A DNA stretch of 64,000 bases from Eoetvoesia sp035555955 (GTDB taxonomy: Bacteria > Pseudomonadota > Gammaproteobacteria > Burkholderiales > Burkholderiaceae_B), in assembly GCF_035555955.1 (NCBI RefSeq), contig NZ_DATMGA010000012.1:1-64000 (forward strand), read 5' to 3'. This document shows, piece after piece, positions 49,650 through 58,333 of the stretch. The notes under the pieces are model-generated. The model did not search any database and was not told where the DNA came from. It worked only from the letters and a program-made list of their open reading frames with translations. How positions within the stretch are numbered: the first letter of the stretch is position 1; every line of letters begins with the position of its first letter. The translations under genes were made by a program, and so were the position numbers.

Positions 49650-51737
49650 CTACTCTCCGATCTCGATATCAAGGTTTCCAAAGGGATCGACCACCACGCG
49701 GTCGGTGGGCAGCACCACCGTGGTCGACGCATGCTCTTCGATCAGGGCAGGGCCCTGGATGCGATCGCCGGCCTGCAGAAGCGTGCGGTCGTACACGGGG
49801 GTTTCCACGAAACCGGCATCGTCGAAGAACACCTGCTTTCTGCGAACCTGCGCCGCCGAAACCTCCCGGCCGGAGCCTGGGCCGCGCTTCTCCTGGGGCG
49901 GCTTGAGCATGGCGCCCGCCACGGAAACCCGCACGCTGACGATCTGCGCAGCCTCCTTGGGCGCGCAAGTGCCATAGCGCAGCAAATGCACGTCGTCGAA
50001 AGCCCGCTTGACGCCGTCGACGTCCCGGTTGTCGAAAAGCGCCTGGGGAAGCTCGACCGTCACAGCATGTTCCTGGCCCACGTAGCGCATGTCCGCATAG
50101 CGCTTGATGTCGATGGACTGGGCGCGGGTGGCGGAGGACAGGATCGCGTCCCGGCCGGCCTGCTCCATTTCCCGATACAAGGATTCGATGCCGTCGAACG
50201 CGGCCTCGGACAGCGCCTGGAAGCACGAACGCACGTAGTCGTAGCGCAGATCGCTGAAAAGCATGCCGTAGGCGGAAAAATGCCCCGGCGAAAACGGAAT
50301 GACGACGCGGCGGATGCCCAGCTCGCGGGCGATGGCCGAGGCATGCAAGGGGCCGGCGCCGCCGTACACGATCATGGTGAAGGCGCCCGCGTCCAGCCCG
50401 CGCTCCGTCGTCACGCCCTTCACGGCATAGGACATGGCCGTTACCGCAATGCGCAAAATACCGTTGGCCGCCGTCTGCGTGTCCAGGCCCAACGGCCGGG
50501 CAAGATGCTCGTCCACCGCCCTGGTGGCGGCGCCCACGTCCAGCTTCATGCTGCCGCCCAGGAAGCACTCGGGGTCGAGCCGGCCCAGCAGCAGGTTGGC
50601 ATCGGTGACGGTGGGCTGGGAGCCGCCGCGTCCGTAGCATGCCGGGCCCGGCATGGATCCCGCGCTGCGCGGGCCGACGCGCAGCGCGCCGCCTTCGTTC
50701 AGGGCCGCAATGCTGCCCCCGCCCGTGCCCACTTCAAAAATATCGATCATGGGAATCTGTATGGGCAGGGCCTTGGCGTAGCCGCCGATCAACGCGCTTC
50801 CCGTCGTCAGCGGAACGCCATTGCTGATCACGCCGGCCTTGGCGGTGGTGCCGCCCATGTCGAAGGCAATGGCCTGGGTCAGCCCGAGCTGGGCGCAGAT
50901 GGCCTGCGCCCCGATGACTCCCGCCGCCGGACCCGATTCCAGCATCCTGACGCAATAACGCTTGGCGTCGTCGACGGGAAAAAGGCCGCCCGTGGACTGG
51001 ACGGCATAGAAGTTGCCTTGGAATTCGCTTTGCGCCAGATGGGATTCGAGCTCCTGCAAATAGGACTCCACCCTGGGGCCGACGTAGGCGTTCGCGGCCA
51101 CCGAAGAGGCCCGTTCAAACTCCCGGTATTCCTTCGACAGCTCGTGGGAAGCCGTGACGAACACCGACGGTATTTCCTCTTCGATGATCTCCTTGACCCG
51201 TTTTTCGTGCGCATCGTTGCTGTAGGAATGCAGCAGGATGACGGCGACGGCTTCGACGCCGCGCTCCTTGAGCTCCCGGGCGATGTCGCGCACCCTTTGC
51301 TCTTGCAGTTCTTTATGGACGGTTCCGTCCGCAAGAAGCCTTTCCTCGACCTCGAACCGCAAGGAGCGTTCGACCAGCGGCTGGTGCTTTGAGAAGTAAA
51401 GATTGTAGGCGTCCGGCCGGTTGATCCGGCCGATTTCGTAGATATCCCGGAAGCCCTCGGTAATGAGCAGGGCGGTTCGCGCGCCGCTGCGCTCGAGCAA
51501 GGTGTTGATGACGATGGTCGAGCCATGCAGGAAAATATCGGCGTCCTTGAACTGGACTCCGGCAATGTCCAGCGTATCTTGAATACCCCTTACCAGGCTG
51601 TCGTGCGTGGAAAGCGATTTGCCAAACAGCAGTTGCCGGCCGGTTTCGTCGAATGCCGCCAGATCCGTGAAGGTTCCGCCGATATCGACGGCCAGCCGAA
51701 GCCGGCGCTGTGCAGGTGTCGAAGTCGTGATGCTCAT
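49650..51737 (-). CDS. Hydantoinase A/oxoprolinase family subunit
   Basis: 695 aa. The ASKHA-type ATP site is clear: LAVDIGGTFTDLAAFDE (about 15-31), HGSTIVINTLLER, IAFDMGGTTAKAGVI (about 300) and GTGGGSIAAL. The catalytic domain (about 200-500) and a C-terminal beta domain (about 520-690) are both complete. It activates the substrate amide by phosphorylation in concert with subunit B. The first structural gene of the operon after the MFS gene (114 bp gap). Whether the substrate is hydantoin, oxoproline or something else cannot be told. Confidence 0.93.
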   Translation of the reverse strand: MSITTSTPAQRRLRLAVDIGGTFTDLAAFDETGRQLLFGKSLSTHDSLVRGIQDTLDIAGVQFKDADIFLHGSTIVINTLLERSGARTALLITEGFRDIYEIGRINRPDAYNLYFSKHQPLVERSLRFEVEERLLADGTVHKELQEQRVRDIARELKERGVEAVAVILLHSYSNDAHEKRVKEIIEEEIPSVFVTASHELSKEYREFERASSVAANAYVGPRVESYLQELESHLAQSEFQGNFYAVQSTGGLFPVDDAKRYCVRMLESGPAAGVIGAQAICAQLGLTQAIAFDMGGTTAKAGVISNGVPLTTGSALIGGYAKALPIQIPMIDIFEVGTGGGSIAALNEGGALRVGPRSAGSMPGPACYGRGGSQPTVTDANLLLGRLDPECFLGGSMKLDVGAATRAVDEHLARPLGLDTQTAANGILRIAVTAMSYAVKGVTTERGLDAGAFTMIVYGGAGPLHASAIARELGIRRVVIPFSPGHFSAYGMLFSDLRYDYVRSCFQALSEAAFDGIESLYREMEQAGRDAILSSATRAQSIDIKRYADMRYVGQEHAVTVELPQALFDNRDVDGVKRAFDDVHLLRYGTCAPKEAAQIVSVRVSVAGAMLKPPQEKRGPGSGREVSAAQVRRKQVFFDDAGFVETPVYDRTLLQAGDRIQGPALIEEHASTTVVLPTDRVVVDPFGNLDIEIGE

Positions 51738-51851
51738 GGTGCTCTAAAAAATGCTGAATCCGCTCCGTCGACTCCGCGCGGATTCATTGTTGTCGGAATA
51801 GCCGGAGCAGGCCTCGATGAATAGGTGTTGACAGGCCCTGGTGCCTTCGCT

Positions 51852-53273
51852 CTAGGAGGCGATTTCGTCCAGAGCCCTGCCCTTGGTTTCCAGGCCGAAC
51901 AGCGCTACCGCCGCGCCCCCGACCACTGCGGCCCCGCCAAACAAGACGAACACGGAATTGATGGAGCCGCCGGTAAGCAACGCTCCCACCACGACCGGCC
52001 CGATGATCGATCCGATTCTGAGCCAGCCGCTGGCCGTTCCCGCTCCAATGGCCCGTATCCGCGTGGGGTAGATCTCAGGGGCGTACACATACAGGCCGGC
52101 CAATAGAAAAGTGATGAACAGCATGCTTATCGATGCGCAGACCATGACCTCGAATGCGGGAACCGCGGTGCCCGCGTAAGCCAGATAAAGCATCGGTATC
52201 GCGCCTCCGAAGAAACCGATCATGAAGGTTTTGCGGCGCCCGATGTAATCGATCAGATAAATGCCGGCGAATGTCGCCAGGAATCCCACGACATTGCTGA
52301 ACATCCCGTAGCGCAAGGCCACGTCCACCGGCAGGTGGTATTCGGTGCGATACAGCGTCGGCATCCATGCAATCAAACCGTATCCGGTCAATGAGGTGCA
52401 AAACGCCATGATCCACACTCCCACAGTGCGAGCCGCAAGGCCATCGGTCAACAGTTGCTTGAACGAAGGACGGCGGTGGACGGGGGGAATGGTCACGGAC
52501 AGCGGCGGCAGCGCCTCGCGCTTTGCGGCGGGCAGATGCCCTTCGATATCGGAGAGGATTTTCTCGGCTTCACGGACGCGGCCATTGGCTGCCAGCCAGC
52601 GCGGCGACTCGGGAACCAGGCGTGGCAGCAGCAAGCCAAGAATAATCGGCAAGGCTCCGATGAAGAACATGGACTTCCATCCGTAGGCGGGGATGACCCA
52701 TACGGCGATGACCGAGGTCAACAGCACCCCGAACGAAAACCCCGACTCCAGCGTAAAGATGATCCGGCCCCGGTTCTTGGCCGGGCTGAGCTCGTTCAGA
52801 TACGTGGCCGCGATGGGAACCTCGCCTCCCAGGCCGATGCCCTGCAGAAACCGGAGTACGACGAAGATCACGAAGCCCCAGGCATACGCCGAACCCAGGC
52901 TGAACAAACCCATGATCAACAGCGCATACTTGAAAGCCGCGATACGGCCGAAGCGCTCCGCCGCCGCGCCCATCAGCAGGGCCCCGACCAATTGGCCAAG
53001 ATAGCCCATGGAGATCATTATCCCGATTTCGCCCGGCGACAGCTTCCACTGCATCGCCAGCACGGGAAGCACGAATGCAATGGCAACGGCGTCGAAGGCA
53101 TCGAAGACATGCCCCGTGGCGGCCACGGCCAGCAGCTTGGCGTGCCAGCCCGAAACCGGCAGGCGCTCTATCCGCGCCGAAATCAATGCCACATCGCGGC
53201 GGCCTTCTTCCGCGCTGCTTAAACTGGTACCCGTGGGTTGAGCCCCCACCTCACTTTGTATTGCTCCTTCCAT
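51852..53273 (-). CDS. MFS transporter, aromatic acid/metabolite:H+ symporter type
   Basis: 473 aa, twelve helices after a hydrophilic N-terminus (about 1-45). Motifs GHVFDAFDAVAIAFVLPVLAMQW, GAAAERFGRIAAFKYAL, RFLQGIGLGGEVPIAATYLNE and VPESPRWLAANGR match the sugar-porter/PcaK-like group that imports organic acids. SD AAAGGAGG lies 5 nt from the ATG. A perfect palindrome sits 11 bp upstream of the start. Likely imports the substrate of the hyu operon. Confidence 0.92.
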   Translation of the reverse strand: MEGAIQSEVGAQPTGTSLSSAEEGRRDVALISARIERLPVSGWHAKLLAVAATGHVFDAFDAVAIAFVLPVLAMQWKLSPGEIGIMISMGYLGQLVGALLMGAAAERFGRIAAFKYALLIMGLFSLGSAYAWGFVIFVVLRFLQGIGLGGEVPIAATYLNELSPAKNRGRIIFTLESGFSFGVLLTSVIAVWVIPAYGWKSMFFIGALPIILGLLLPRLVPESPRWLAANGRVREAEKILSDIEGHLPAAKREALPPLSVTIPPVHRRPSFKQLLTDGLAARTVGVWIMAFCTSLTGYGLIAWMPTLYRTEYHLPVDVALRYGMFSNVVGFLATFAGIYLIDYIGRRKTFMIGFFGGAIPMLYLAYAGTAVPAFEVMVCASISMLFITFLLAGLYVYAPEIYPTRIRAIGAGTASGWLRIGSIIGPVVVGALLTGGSINSVFVLFGGAAVVGGAAVALFGLETKGRALDEIAS

Positions 53274-53283
53274 GTCGCCTCCT

Positions 53284-53304
53284 TTTAGTGAAATATTTCA
53301 CTTT
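53284..53304. promoter_or_regulatory. Palindromic operator copy 1 (IclR-like)
   Basis: AGTGAAATATTTCACT, a perfect 16-bp palindrome at 53287-53302 in a 21-bp block identical to the second copy. It lies just upstream of the MFS ribosome site. The half-site is similar to the GGAAAT/ATTTCC halves bound by IclR. Confidence 0.7.
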
Positions 53305-53396
53305 CGTGTAACCACCAAGAACAGCAAAACAGCATTCGTGCAATCGCCCTGCGTGCTTCTTTGCGCCTTTGCGGCGCCGATTCGGCTTTTTTATTA

Positions 53397-53417
53397 TTTA
53401 GTGAAATATTTCACTTT
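53397..53417. promoter_or_regulatory. Palindromic operator copy 2 (IclR-like)
   Basis: The second exact copy of the 21-bp block, palindrome at 53400-53415, 113 bp from copy 1 (close to eleven helical turns). The pair frames the likely MFS promoter and would allow looping by a tetrameric IclR protein. Confidence 0.7.
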
Positions 53418-53577
53418 TATATGAAAAACAGGGAGCCAGTCGTTTTTTCTAAAATTATTAAATCAGCTTTTATTCGGATGCGCAAGAAAATTAACACATC
53501 AAAAAAACAACCGGGGCGGCGGGCCGGCCGCCGAACCGCAAAGACCTGTTTACTCCGCATTCTTTGCGTACGGGCTA

Positions 53578-54285
53578 CTACAAATACATCAGCACCGTTG
53601 CGCCCAGCACGTTCATCAGCCCGATCAGCACCATGACCAGTCCGGCTATGGAGCCCTCTTCGCGGCCCAGTTCATACGCCTTGGCGGTTCCCGCGCCGTG
53701 GGCGCCCACGCCCAGCAAGGCCCCGCGCGCCAGGGACGAGCGTATCGGCAGCCAGGACAGCATGGACTGGCCGATAATGGCGCCCAGCACGCCGGTCACC
53801 ACCACGAAAATGGCGGTCAGGTCGGGAATGCCGCCGATATCGCCGGACACCTCCATGGCGAAGGGCGTGCTGATGGAGCGCGGAAGCAGGCTCAGGCGCA
53901 GCGCCCCATCCAGGCCGAGCAGCGTGGCCAGACCCCAGCCGGTGGCGATGGCCGTGGCGCTGCCCGCCACCATCCCGATCAGCAGCACCGGCCAATGGCG
54001 GCGCACCAGCGTGCGCTGCTCGTAAATCGGCACGGCGAACGCAACCGTGGCTGGGCCCAGCAGGCTTACCATCCATCCAGCGCCTTGAATGTAATCTTGG
54101 TAGCTGACATGCGCCGCCAGAACCACCGCGATCAACAGCGCGGGCGCCAGCGCCAGCGGCGTCAGCCACCACCTGGCATAGCGCGTGTACAGCCGTTTGG
54201 CGATCACATAGAAAACGATGGTCAAGGCCGACCACAACAATCCATCGGCCAATGGCCTCATGCCGGGCAACACGGATGCAACCAC
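53578..54285 (-). CDS. LrgB/CidB family protein
   Basis: 235 aa from a GTG at 54285, 3 bp after the LrgA-like stop. Several hydrophobic helices; GAGWMVSLLGPATVAFAVPIYEQ, SLLPRSISTPFAMEVSGDIGG and GVGAHGAGTAKAYELG are the LrgB signature. The pair controls murein hydrolase activity and metabolite (pyruvate or acetate) flux across the membrane. Confidence 0.93.
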   Translation of the reverse strand: MVASVLPGMRPLADGLLWSALTIVFYVIAKRLYTRYARWWLTPLALAPALLIAVVLAAHVSYQDYIQGAGWMVSLLGPATVAFAVPIYEQRTLVRRHWPVLLIGMVAGSATAIATGWGLATLLGLDGALRLSLLPRSISTPFAMEVSGDIGGIPDLTAIFVVVTGVLGAIIGQSMLSWLPIRSSLARGALLGVGAHGAGTAKAYELGREEGSIAGLVMVLIGLMNVLGATVLMYL

Positions 54286-54288
54286 GAT

Positions 54289-54711
54289 TCAGCCCTGCCC
54301 GCCGCCGCGCCGCGCTTGCCTGGACATCCACGCATAACAAGTATCGACGGTCAGCGCCGTGACCGCCATGACGGTCACCGTGCCCACGAGAATCACCAGA
54401 AGTATCTTCGCACCGAGCAGGCCGATGAATTCGCCATGCTGGGTAACGGCCAGCACGGCCGGCACGAAGAACAGCAGCATTTCCGCCAGAAACCATTGCG
54501 CGCCGCGGCGCATGCTCATCGGGCTGATGCAGCCGGTCGCCAGCAAGGCCAGCAGCAGCGCCAATCCGACGATGCCGCCGGGCACGGGTAAATGCGCCAG
54601 CCGAACCAACGCCTCGCCCAACAGCCAAAAGCCGATGATCAGGCCGATTTGCGCAAGCCTTGCCTGATGCAGGCCGCGCCGGAAATTTACGGTGAGGGCA
54701 CGTGTCTTCAT
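54289..54711 (-). CDS. LrgA/CidA family holin-like protein
   Basis: 140 aa, four helices. IGLIIGFWLLGEALVRLAHLPVPGGIVGLALLLALL and AEMLLFFVPAVLAVTQHG are the CidA/LrgA form. Holin-like partner of the LrgB protein. Divergent from a LysR gene, which in Bacillus and Staphylococcus relatives (CidR/YwbI) activates cidAB. Confidence 0.93.
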   Translation of the reverse strand: MKTRALTVNFRRGLHQARLAQIGLIIGFWLLGEALVRLAHLPVPGGIVGLALLLALLATGCISPMSMRRGAQWFLAEMLLFFVPAVLAVTQHGEFIGLLGAKILLVILVGTVTVMAVTALTVDTCYAWMSRQARRGGGQG

Positions 54712-54768
54712 GAATGGATCAACTCCTGTGAAGACAGTGTAGGTTTCGCCCAGGATATTCTACAAATG

Positions 54769-54784
54769 AATTATTCGAATAATT
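54769..54784. promoter_or_regulatory. Palindrome between lrgA-like and LysR genes
   Basis: AATTATTCGAATAATT, perfect 16-bp palindrome in the 195-bp divergent region, 58 bp upstream of the lrgA-like ATG. It is a plausible LysR-type binding site. Confidence 0.55.
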
Positions 54785-54906
54785 TTGATTCAATAATGGA
54801 ATAATATGAGGAGAAGGCGGCACGATTGAAACCACCCGGGCGCACGCCGGGAGCCGCCCCGGGCGCGGCCCGGCGGCCTGTCCACAAACCAGCACGGAGA
54901 AATCCC

Positions 54907-55866
54907 ATGGAACTGCGCAACCTGCGGGCATTTGTCGAAGTCGTCCGCCAAGGGGGCTTTTCTCGGGCGGCTAAAGTTGTTTTTGCCACACAGCCCACGG
55001 TCAGCAAGGCCGTCAGGCAATTGGAGGAAGAACTGGGCACGCCGCTGCTCGAACGTATCGGCCACCGCCACACGCTGACCTCGGCCGGCGAGGCGGTTTA
55101 CCGCCACGCCACCCGCATGCTGACGGCGCGCGACGAGCTCTTGTCCGAACTGCAGGACATCCAGGGACTGCGGCGCGGGACGCTGCAGCTGGGGTTGCCG
55201 ACCATAGGCTCGAACACGCTGTTCGCGCCGCTGTTTGCCATCTATCTCCACCGTTACCCCGCCATCGACATCCGGCTGGCCGAACACGGCAGCGTGCAGC
55301 TCGAGGAAATCCTGCGGGCCGGCAATATCGAGCTGGCCGCAACGCTGTTGCCGGTAAGCCACGAGTTCGAAAGCCAGGCGGTGCGCAAAGAGCCTCTTGT
55401 GGCGCTAATGCCGGCCAACCACAGGCTGGCGCGCCGCGCCTCGGTCAAGCTGGACGACCTGCGCACCGAGCCCTTCGTCCAGCTGGAAAGCAGCTTTGCC
55501 TTGAACCGGATCATTCTTCAGGCCTGCCATCGGCGCGGCTTCGAACCGGCGGTGGCCGCGCGCAGCGGCCAGCTCGACTTCCTGACGGCCCTCGTCGCAG
55601 CCGGGCTTGGCATTGCTTTTCTGCCGCGCCTGATCATGGACGAACGCCGGCAGGCCGGACTGGCTCACGTCTTGCTGGACGAGCCCGACCTCAATTGGGA
55701 CCTGGCCATGATCTGGCGCCGCGGCGCCTATCTGTCGCTGGCCGCGCGCGCCTGGCTGGAAATCGTGCGCGATGCGCATTCGAAAGAGCAGGCGCCGGAG
55801 CCCGGGACGAAGCCGCAGCAGCCATCCGGCGCGCCGCGGCCGCCTTCCAGACGCCGCCGTCCGTAG
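54907..55866 (+). CDS. LysR-type regulator, CidR-like
   Basis: 319 aa from MELRNLRAFVEVVRQGGF, with GGAGA upstream. Helix-turn-helix about 1-60 (FSRAAKVVFATQPTVSKAVRQLEEELGTPLLER) and a periplasmic-binding-like effector domain (about 90-295). A proline/arginine-rich C-terminal tail is extra. Divergent to the lrgAB-like pair; likely its activator. Confidence 0.92.
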   Translation: MELRNLRAFVEVVRQGGFSRAAKVVFATQPTVSKAVRQLEEELGTPLLERIGHRHTLTSAGEAVYRHATRMLTARDELLSELQDIQGLRRGTLQLGLPTIGSNTLFAPLFAIYLHRYPAIDIRLAEHGSVQLEEILRAGNIELAATLLPVSHEFESQAVRKEPLVALMPANHRLARRASVKLDDLRTEPFVQLESSFALNRIILQACHRRGFEPAVAARSGQLDFLTALVAAGLGIAFLPRLIMDERRQAGLAHVLLDEPDLNWDLAMIWRRGAYLSLAARAWLEIVRDAHSKEQAPEPGTKPQQPSGAPRPPSRRRRP

Positions 55867-55955
55867 CCACGAACTGCTCGAAATTGGGGGCCCTGAACGG
55901 GCGCGGTGTTAAGATTGAGCTGTATCCATACCTTCAGAATTCCGGAGTCGGGCTC

Positions 55956-57173
55956 ATGCCTTCACGCCCCATCTACATGGACTACGCGGCCACCTCGCCG
56001 GTGGATCCGCGCGTCGCCGACAAAATGACGCCCTGGCTGTACGAGCATTTCGGCAACCCCGCGTCGCGCACCCACCCCTACGGCTGGGAGGCCGAGGAGG
56101 CCGTCGAGGAAGCCCGCTCGCAGGTTGCGCAACTGGTCAATGCGGACCCCAGAGAGATCGTCTGGACGTCCGGCGCCACCGAATCCGACAACCTCGCCCT
56201 GAAAGGCGCCGCGCATTTCCATGCCGGGCGCGGCAAGCACATCGTCACGGTGAAAACCGAGCACAAGGCCGTGCTCGACACCTGCGCCGAACTCGAGCGC
56301 CAGGGTTTCGAAGTCACCTACCTGGACGTCCAAAGCGACGGCCTGCTGGACCTGGAGGCCTTCAAAAAGGCGCTGCGGCCCGACACCATCCTCGCTTCCG
56401 TCATGTACGTGAACAGCGAAATCGGCGTCATCCAGGATATTCCGGCCATCGGCGACATATGCCGCGAAAACGGCGTCCTGTTCCACGTCGACGCCGCACA
56501 AGCCACGGGCAAGGTCGACATCGACCTGCAGACTCTCAACGTCGATCTCATGTCTTTCTCGGCGCACAAGACCTGCGGGCCGAAAGGCATAGGCGCGCTG
56601 TACATACGCCGCAAGCCGCGCGTGCGCATCGAGGCGCAGATGCATGGCGGCGGCCACGAAAAGGGCTTTCGCTCGGGCACCCTGCCCACGCACCAGATCG
56701 TCGGCATGGGCGAGGCATTCCGCCTGGCGCGCCTGGAAATGCACGACGAGAACCTGCGCATCGGCAAGCTGCGCGACCGGCTCTGGGAAGGGCTTTCCAG
56801 GCTGGACGCGGTTTACCTCAATGGCAGCCTCGAACGGCGTTCGTGCAACAACCTGAACCTGAGCTTCGACTACATCGAAGGCGAGTCCCTGCTCATGGCC
56901 GTCAAGGACCTGGCCGTCTCCAGCGGGTCGGCCTGCACCTCGGCCAGCCTCGAGCCCTCGTACGTGCTGCGCGCCCTTGGGCGCAGCCACGAACTGGCCC
57001 ACAGCGCCATCCGCTTCAGCCTGGGCCGCTTCACCACACAAGAAGACATCGACTTTGCCGTCAAGCTGATCACCGGGCAAGTCGGCAAGCTGCGCGACAT
57101 GTCGCCGCTATGGGAAATGGCGCAGGAAGGCATCGACGTGCATGCCCTGCATTGGGAAGACGGCCTGAAATAA
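55956..57173 (+). CDS. iscS: Cysteine desulfurase IscS
   Basis: 405 aa, E. coli IscS length. PLP lysine in SFSAHKTCGPKGIGALY, the mobile-loop cysteine in SSGSACTSASLEPSYVLRALG, and a C-terminal SPLWEMAQEGIDV all match group I IscS. It provides sulfur for iron-sulfur clusters and tRNA thiolation, including TtcA. It stands alone here, with no iscR, iscU, iscA, hscA/B or fdx next to it, so it may be a second copy or a dispersed one. The start has GGAG upstream. Confidence 0.93.
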   Translation: MPSRPIYMDYAATSPVDPRVADKMTPWLYEHFGNPASRTHPYGWEAEEAVEEARSQVAQLVNADPREIVWTSGATESDNLALKGAAHFHAGRGKHIVTVKTEHKAVLDTCAELERQGFEVTYLDVQSDGLLDLEAFKKALRPDTILASVMYVNSEIGVIQDIPAIGDICRENGVLFHVDAAQATGKVDIDLQTLNVDLMSFSAHKTCGPKGIGALYIRRKPRVRIEAQMHGGGHEKGFRSGTLPTHQIVGMGEAFRLARLEMHDENLRIGKLRDRLWEGLSRLDAVYLNGSLERRSCNNLNLSFDYIEGESLLMAVKDLAVSSGSACTSASLEPSYVLRALGRSHELAHSAIRFSLGRFTTQEDIDFAVKLITGQVGKLRDMSPLWEMAQEGIDVHALHWEDGLK

Positions 57174-57189
57174 CGCAGCCAGGACCCCG

Positions 57190-58095
57190 TTACACCCCAG
57201 GATGGGAAAGCCCGCTTTTGGTGCCCGTCAACCACAAGCGAAACCTGGTCAGCGCAACCTCGTTGCTTTTGTCTTCGGGATAGGCAAAGTAATAGGCGCC
57301 CGGACTTTGCACCGACAGATCGGACAGCACCCGCAAGGCTCCGCTGTCCAGAAGATCATCGATCAGGAAGCGCGGCAGCAGCGCCACGCCTTGCCCGGCG
57401 CATGCGGCGGCGATCAGCATGGACTGCACTTCGAAGCGAGCCCCGCGCATGATGTTGATATGCGTGGCGCCCGCCGCCGAGCTCCATTCGCGCCATGCGT
57501 CGGGCCGGGTCATCAAATGCAATAGCGGCTGCCGCACGATCTCGGCGGCCTCCATGCTTTTCAGCTCGCTGGCGACCCTGGGGCTGCCCACGGGCAGCAG
57601 AACCTCGTCGAACAGATACTCGGTTTTCGCGCCCGGCCAGGAATCCGACCCGAAGTAGAGCGCCCCGTCGATGGACGCCTCGTTGAAAAGAAACCGGCTG
57701 GTTCTGGCGTGCACATTGATCGTGATACCGGGATGCTCGCGATTGAAATCGCCCAGCCGGGGAATCAGCCACTGGGCGCTGACCGTGGGCAGCGCCGCGA
57801 TCTCCAGCACGCGCCCTTCCCCTTCGTGCGCCATGATTTCCAGCGTCTGCCTCTCGAGCTTGTCCAGCGTCTGGGCGATATTGGCGCTGTAGACCCGGCC
57901 GGCGCGCGTAAGGATGACGCGCTGGCGAACCCGGCTGAACAGCGCCACGCCCAATTGCTCTTCCAGCAAGGCGATCTGACGCGACACGGCGCTGGCCGTC
58001 AAGGACAGCTCGTGCGCCGCGGCGGTCACGCTTTCGTGCTTGGCCACCGTGGAGAACGCCAGCAGCGCCCCCAGGCTGGGGATGTTTCTACGCAT
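57190..58095 (-). CDS. LysR-type regulator, GcvA-like
   Basis: 301 aa. Helix-turn-helix about 1-60 (LGALLAFSTVAKHESVTAAAHELSLTASAVSRQIALLEEQLG) and effector domain (about 90-295). Divergent from the binding protein/monooxygenase operon across 238 bp and thus its likely regulator. Confidence 0.92.
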   Translation of the reverse strand: MRRNIPSLGALLAFSTVAKHESVTAAAHELSLTASAVSRQIALLEEQLGVALFSRVRQRVILTRAGRVYSANIAQTLDKLERQTLEIMAHEGEGRVLEIAALPTVSAQWLIPRLGDFNREHPGITINVHARTSRFLFNEASIDGALYFGSDSWPGAKTEYLFDEVLLPVGSPRVASELKSMEAAEIVRQPLLHLMTRPDAWREWSSAAGATHINIMRGARFEVQSMLIAAACAGQGVALLPRFLIDDLLDSGALRVLSDLSVQSPGAYYFAYPEDKSNEVALTRFRLWLTGTKSGLSHPGV

Positions 58096-58129
58096 CGACT
58101 TATTTCCAAAAACTTAACATATGTGAAAA

Positions 58130-58158
58130 ACAAATCGTTTGTCGCATGAGCATATGCG
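58130..58158. promoter_or_regulatory. Two small inverted repeats in LysR/operon divergent region
   Basis: ACAAA-TCG-TTTGT at 58130-58142 and CGCAT-N6-ATGCG at 58143-58158, directly adjoining. Suitable for LysR dimer binding near its own start; function by position. Confidence 0.45.
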
Positions 58159-58333
58159 CCATTACCATTTAATTCATAAGAACTTTCATGCGGGTACCGT
58201 GTGAATATATATCAAAAATATCAACAACCGGAGTTTACGGCCTACTTGCCGGCATAGCGTCGCCAATCGACGAATCCTGAACACGGTGGAACAAGCCACG
58301 CTCGGCCACCCTTACGACCACGGAGACAAAACA

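Noticed and set aside
47875..51392. Two plus-strand open frames (700 and 553 codons) opposite the hydantoinase genes
   Set aside because: Antisense shadows; hydantoinase A and B motifs and tight spacing establish the minus strand as coding.
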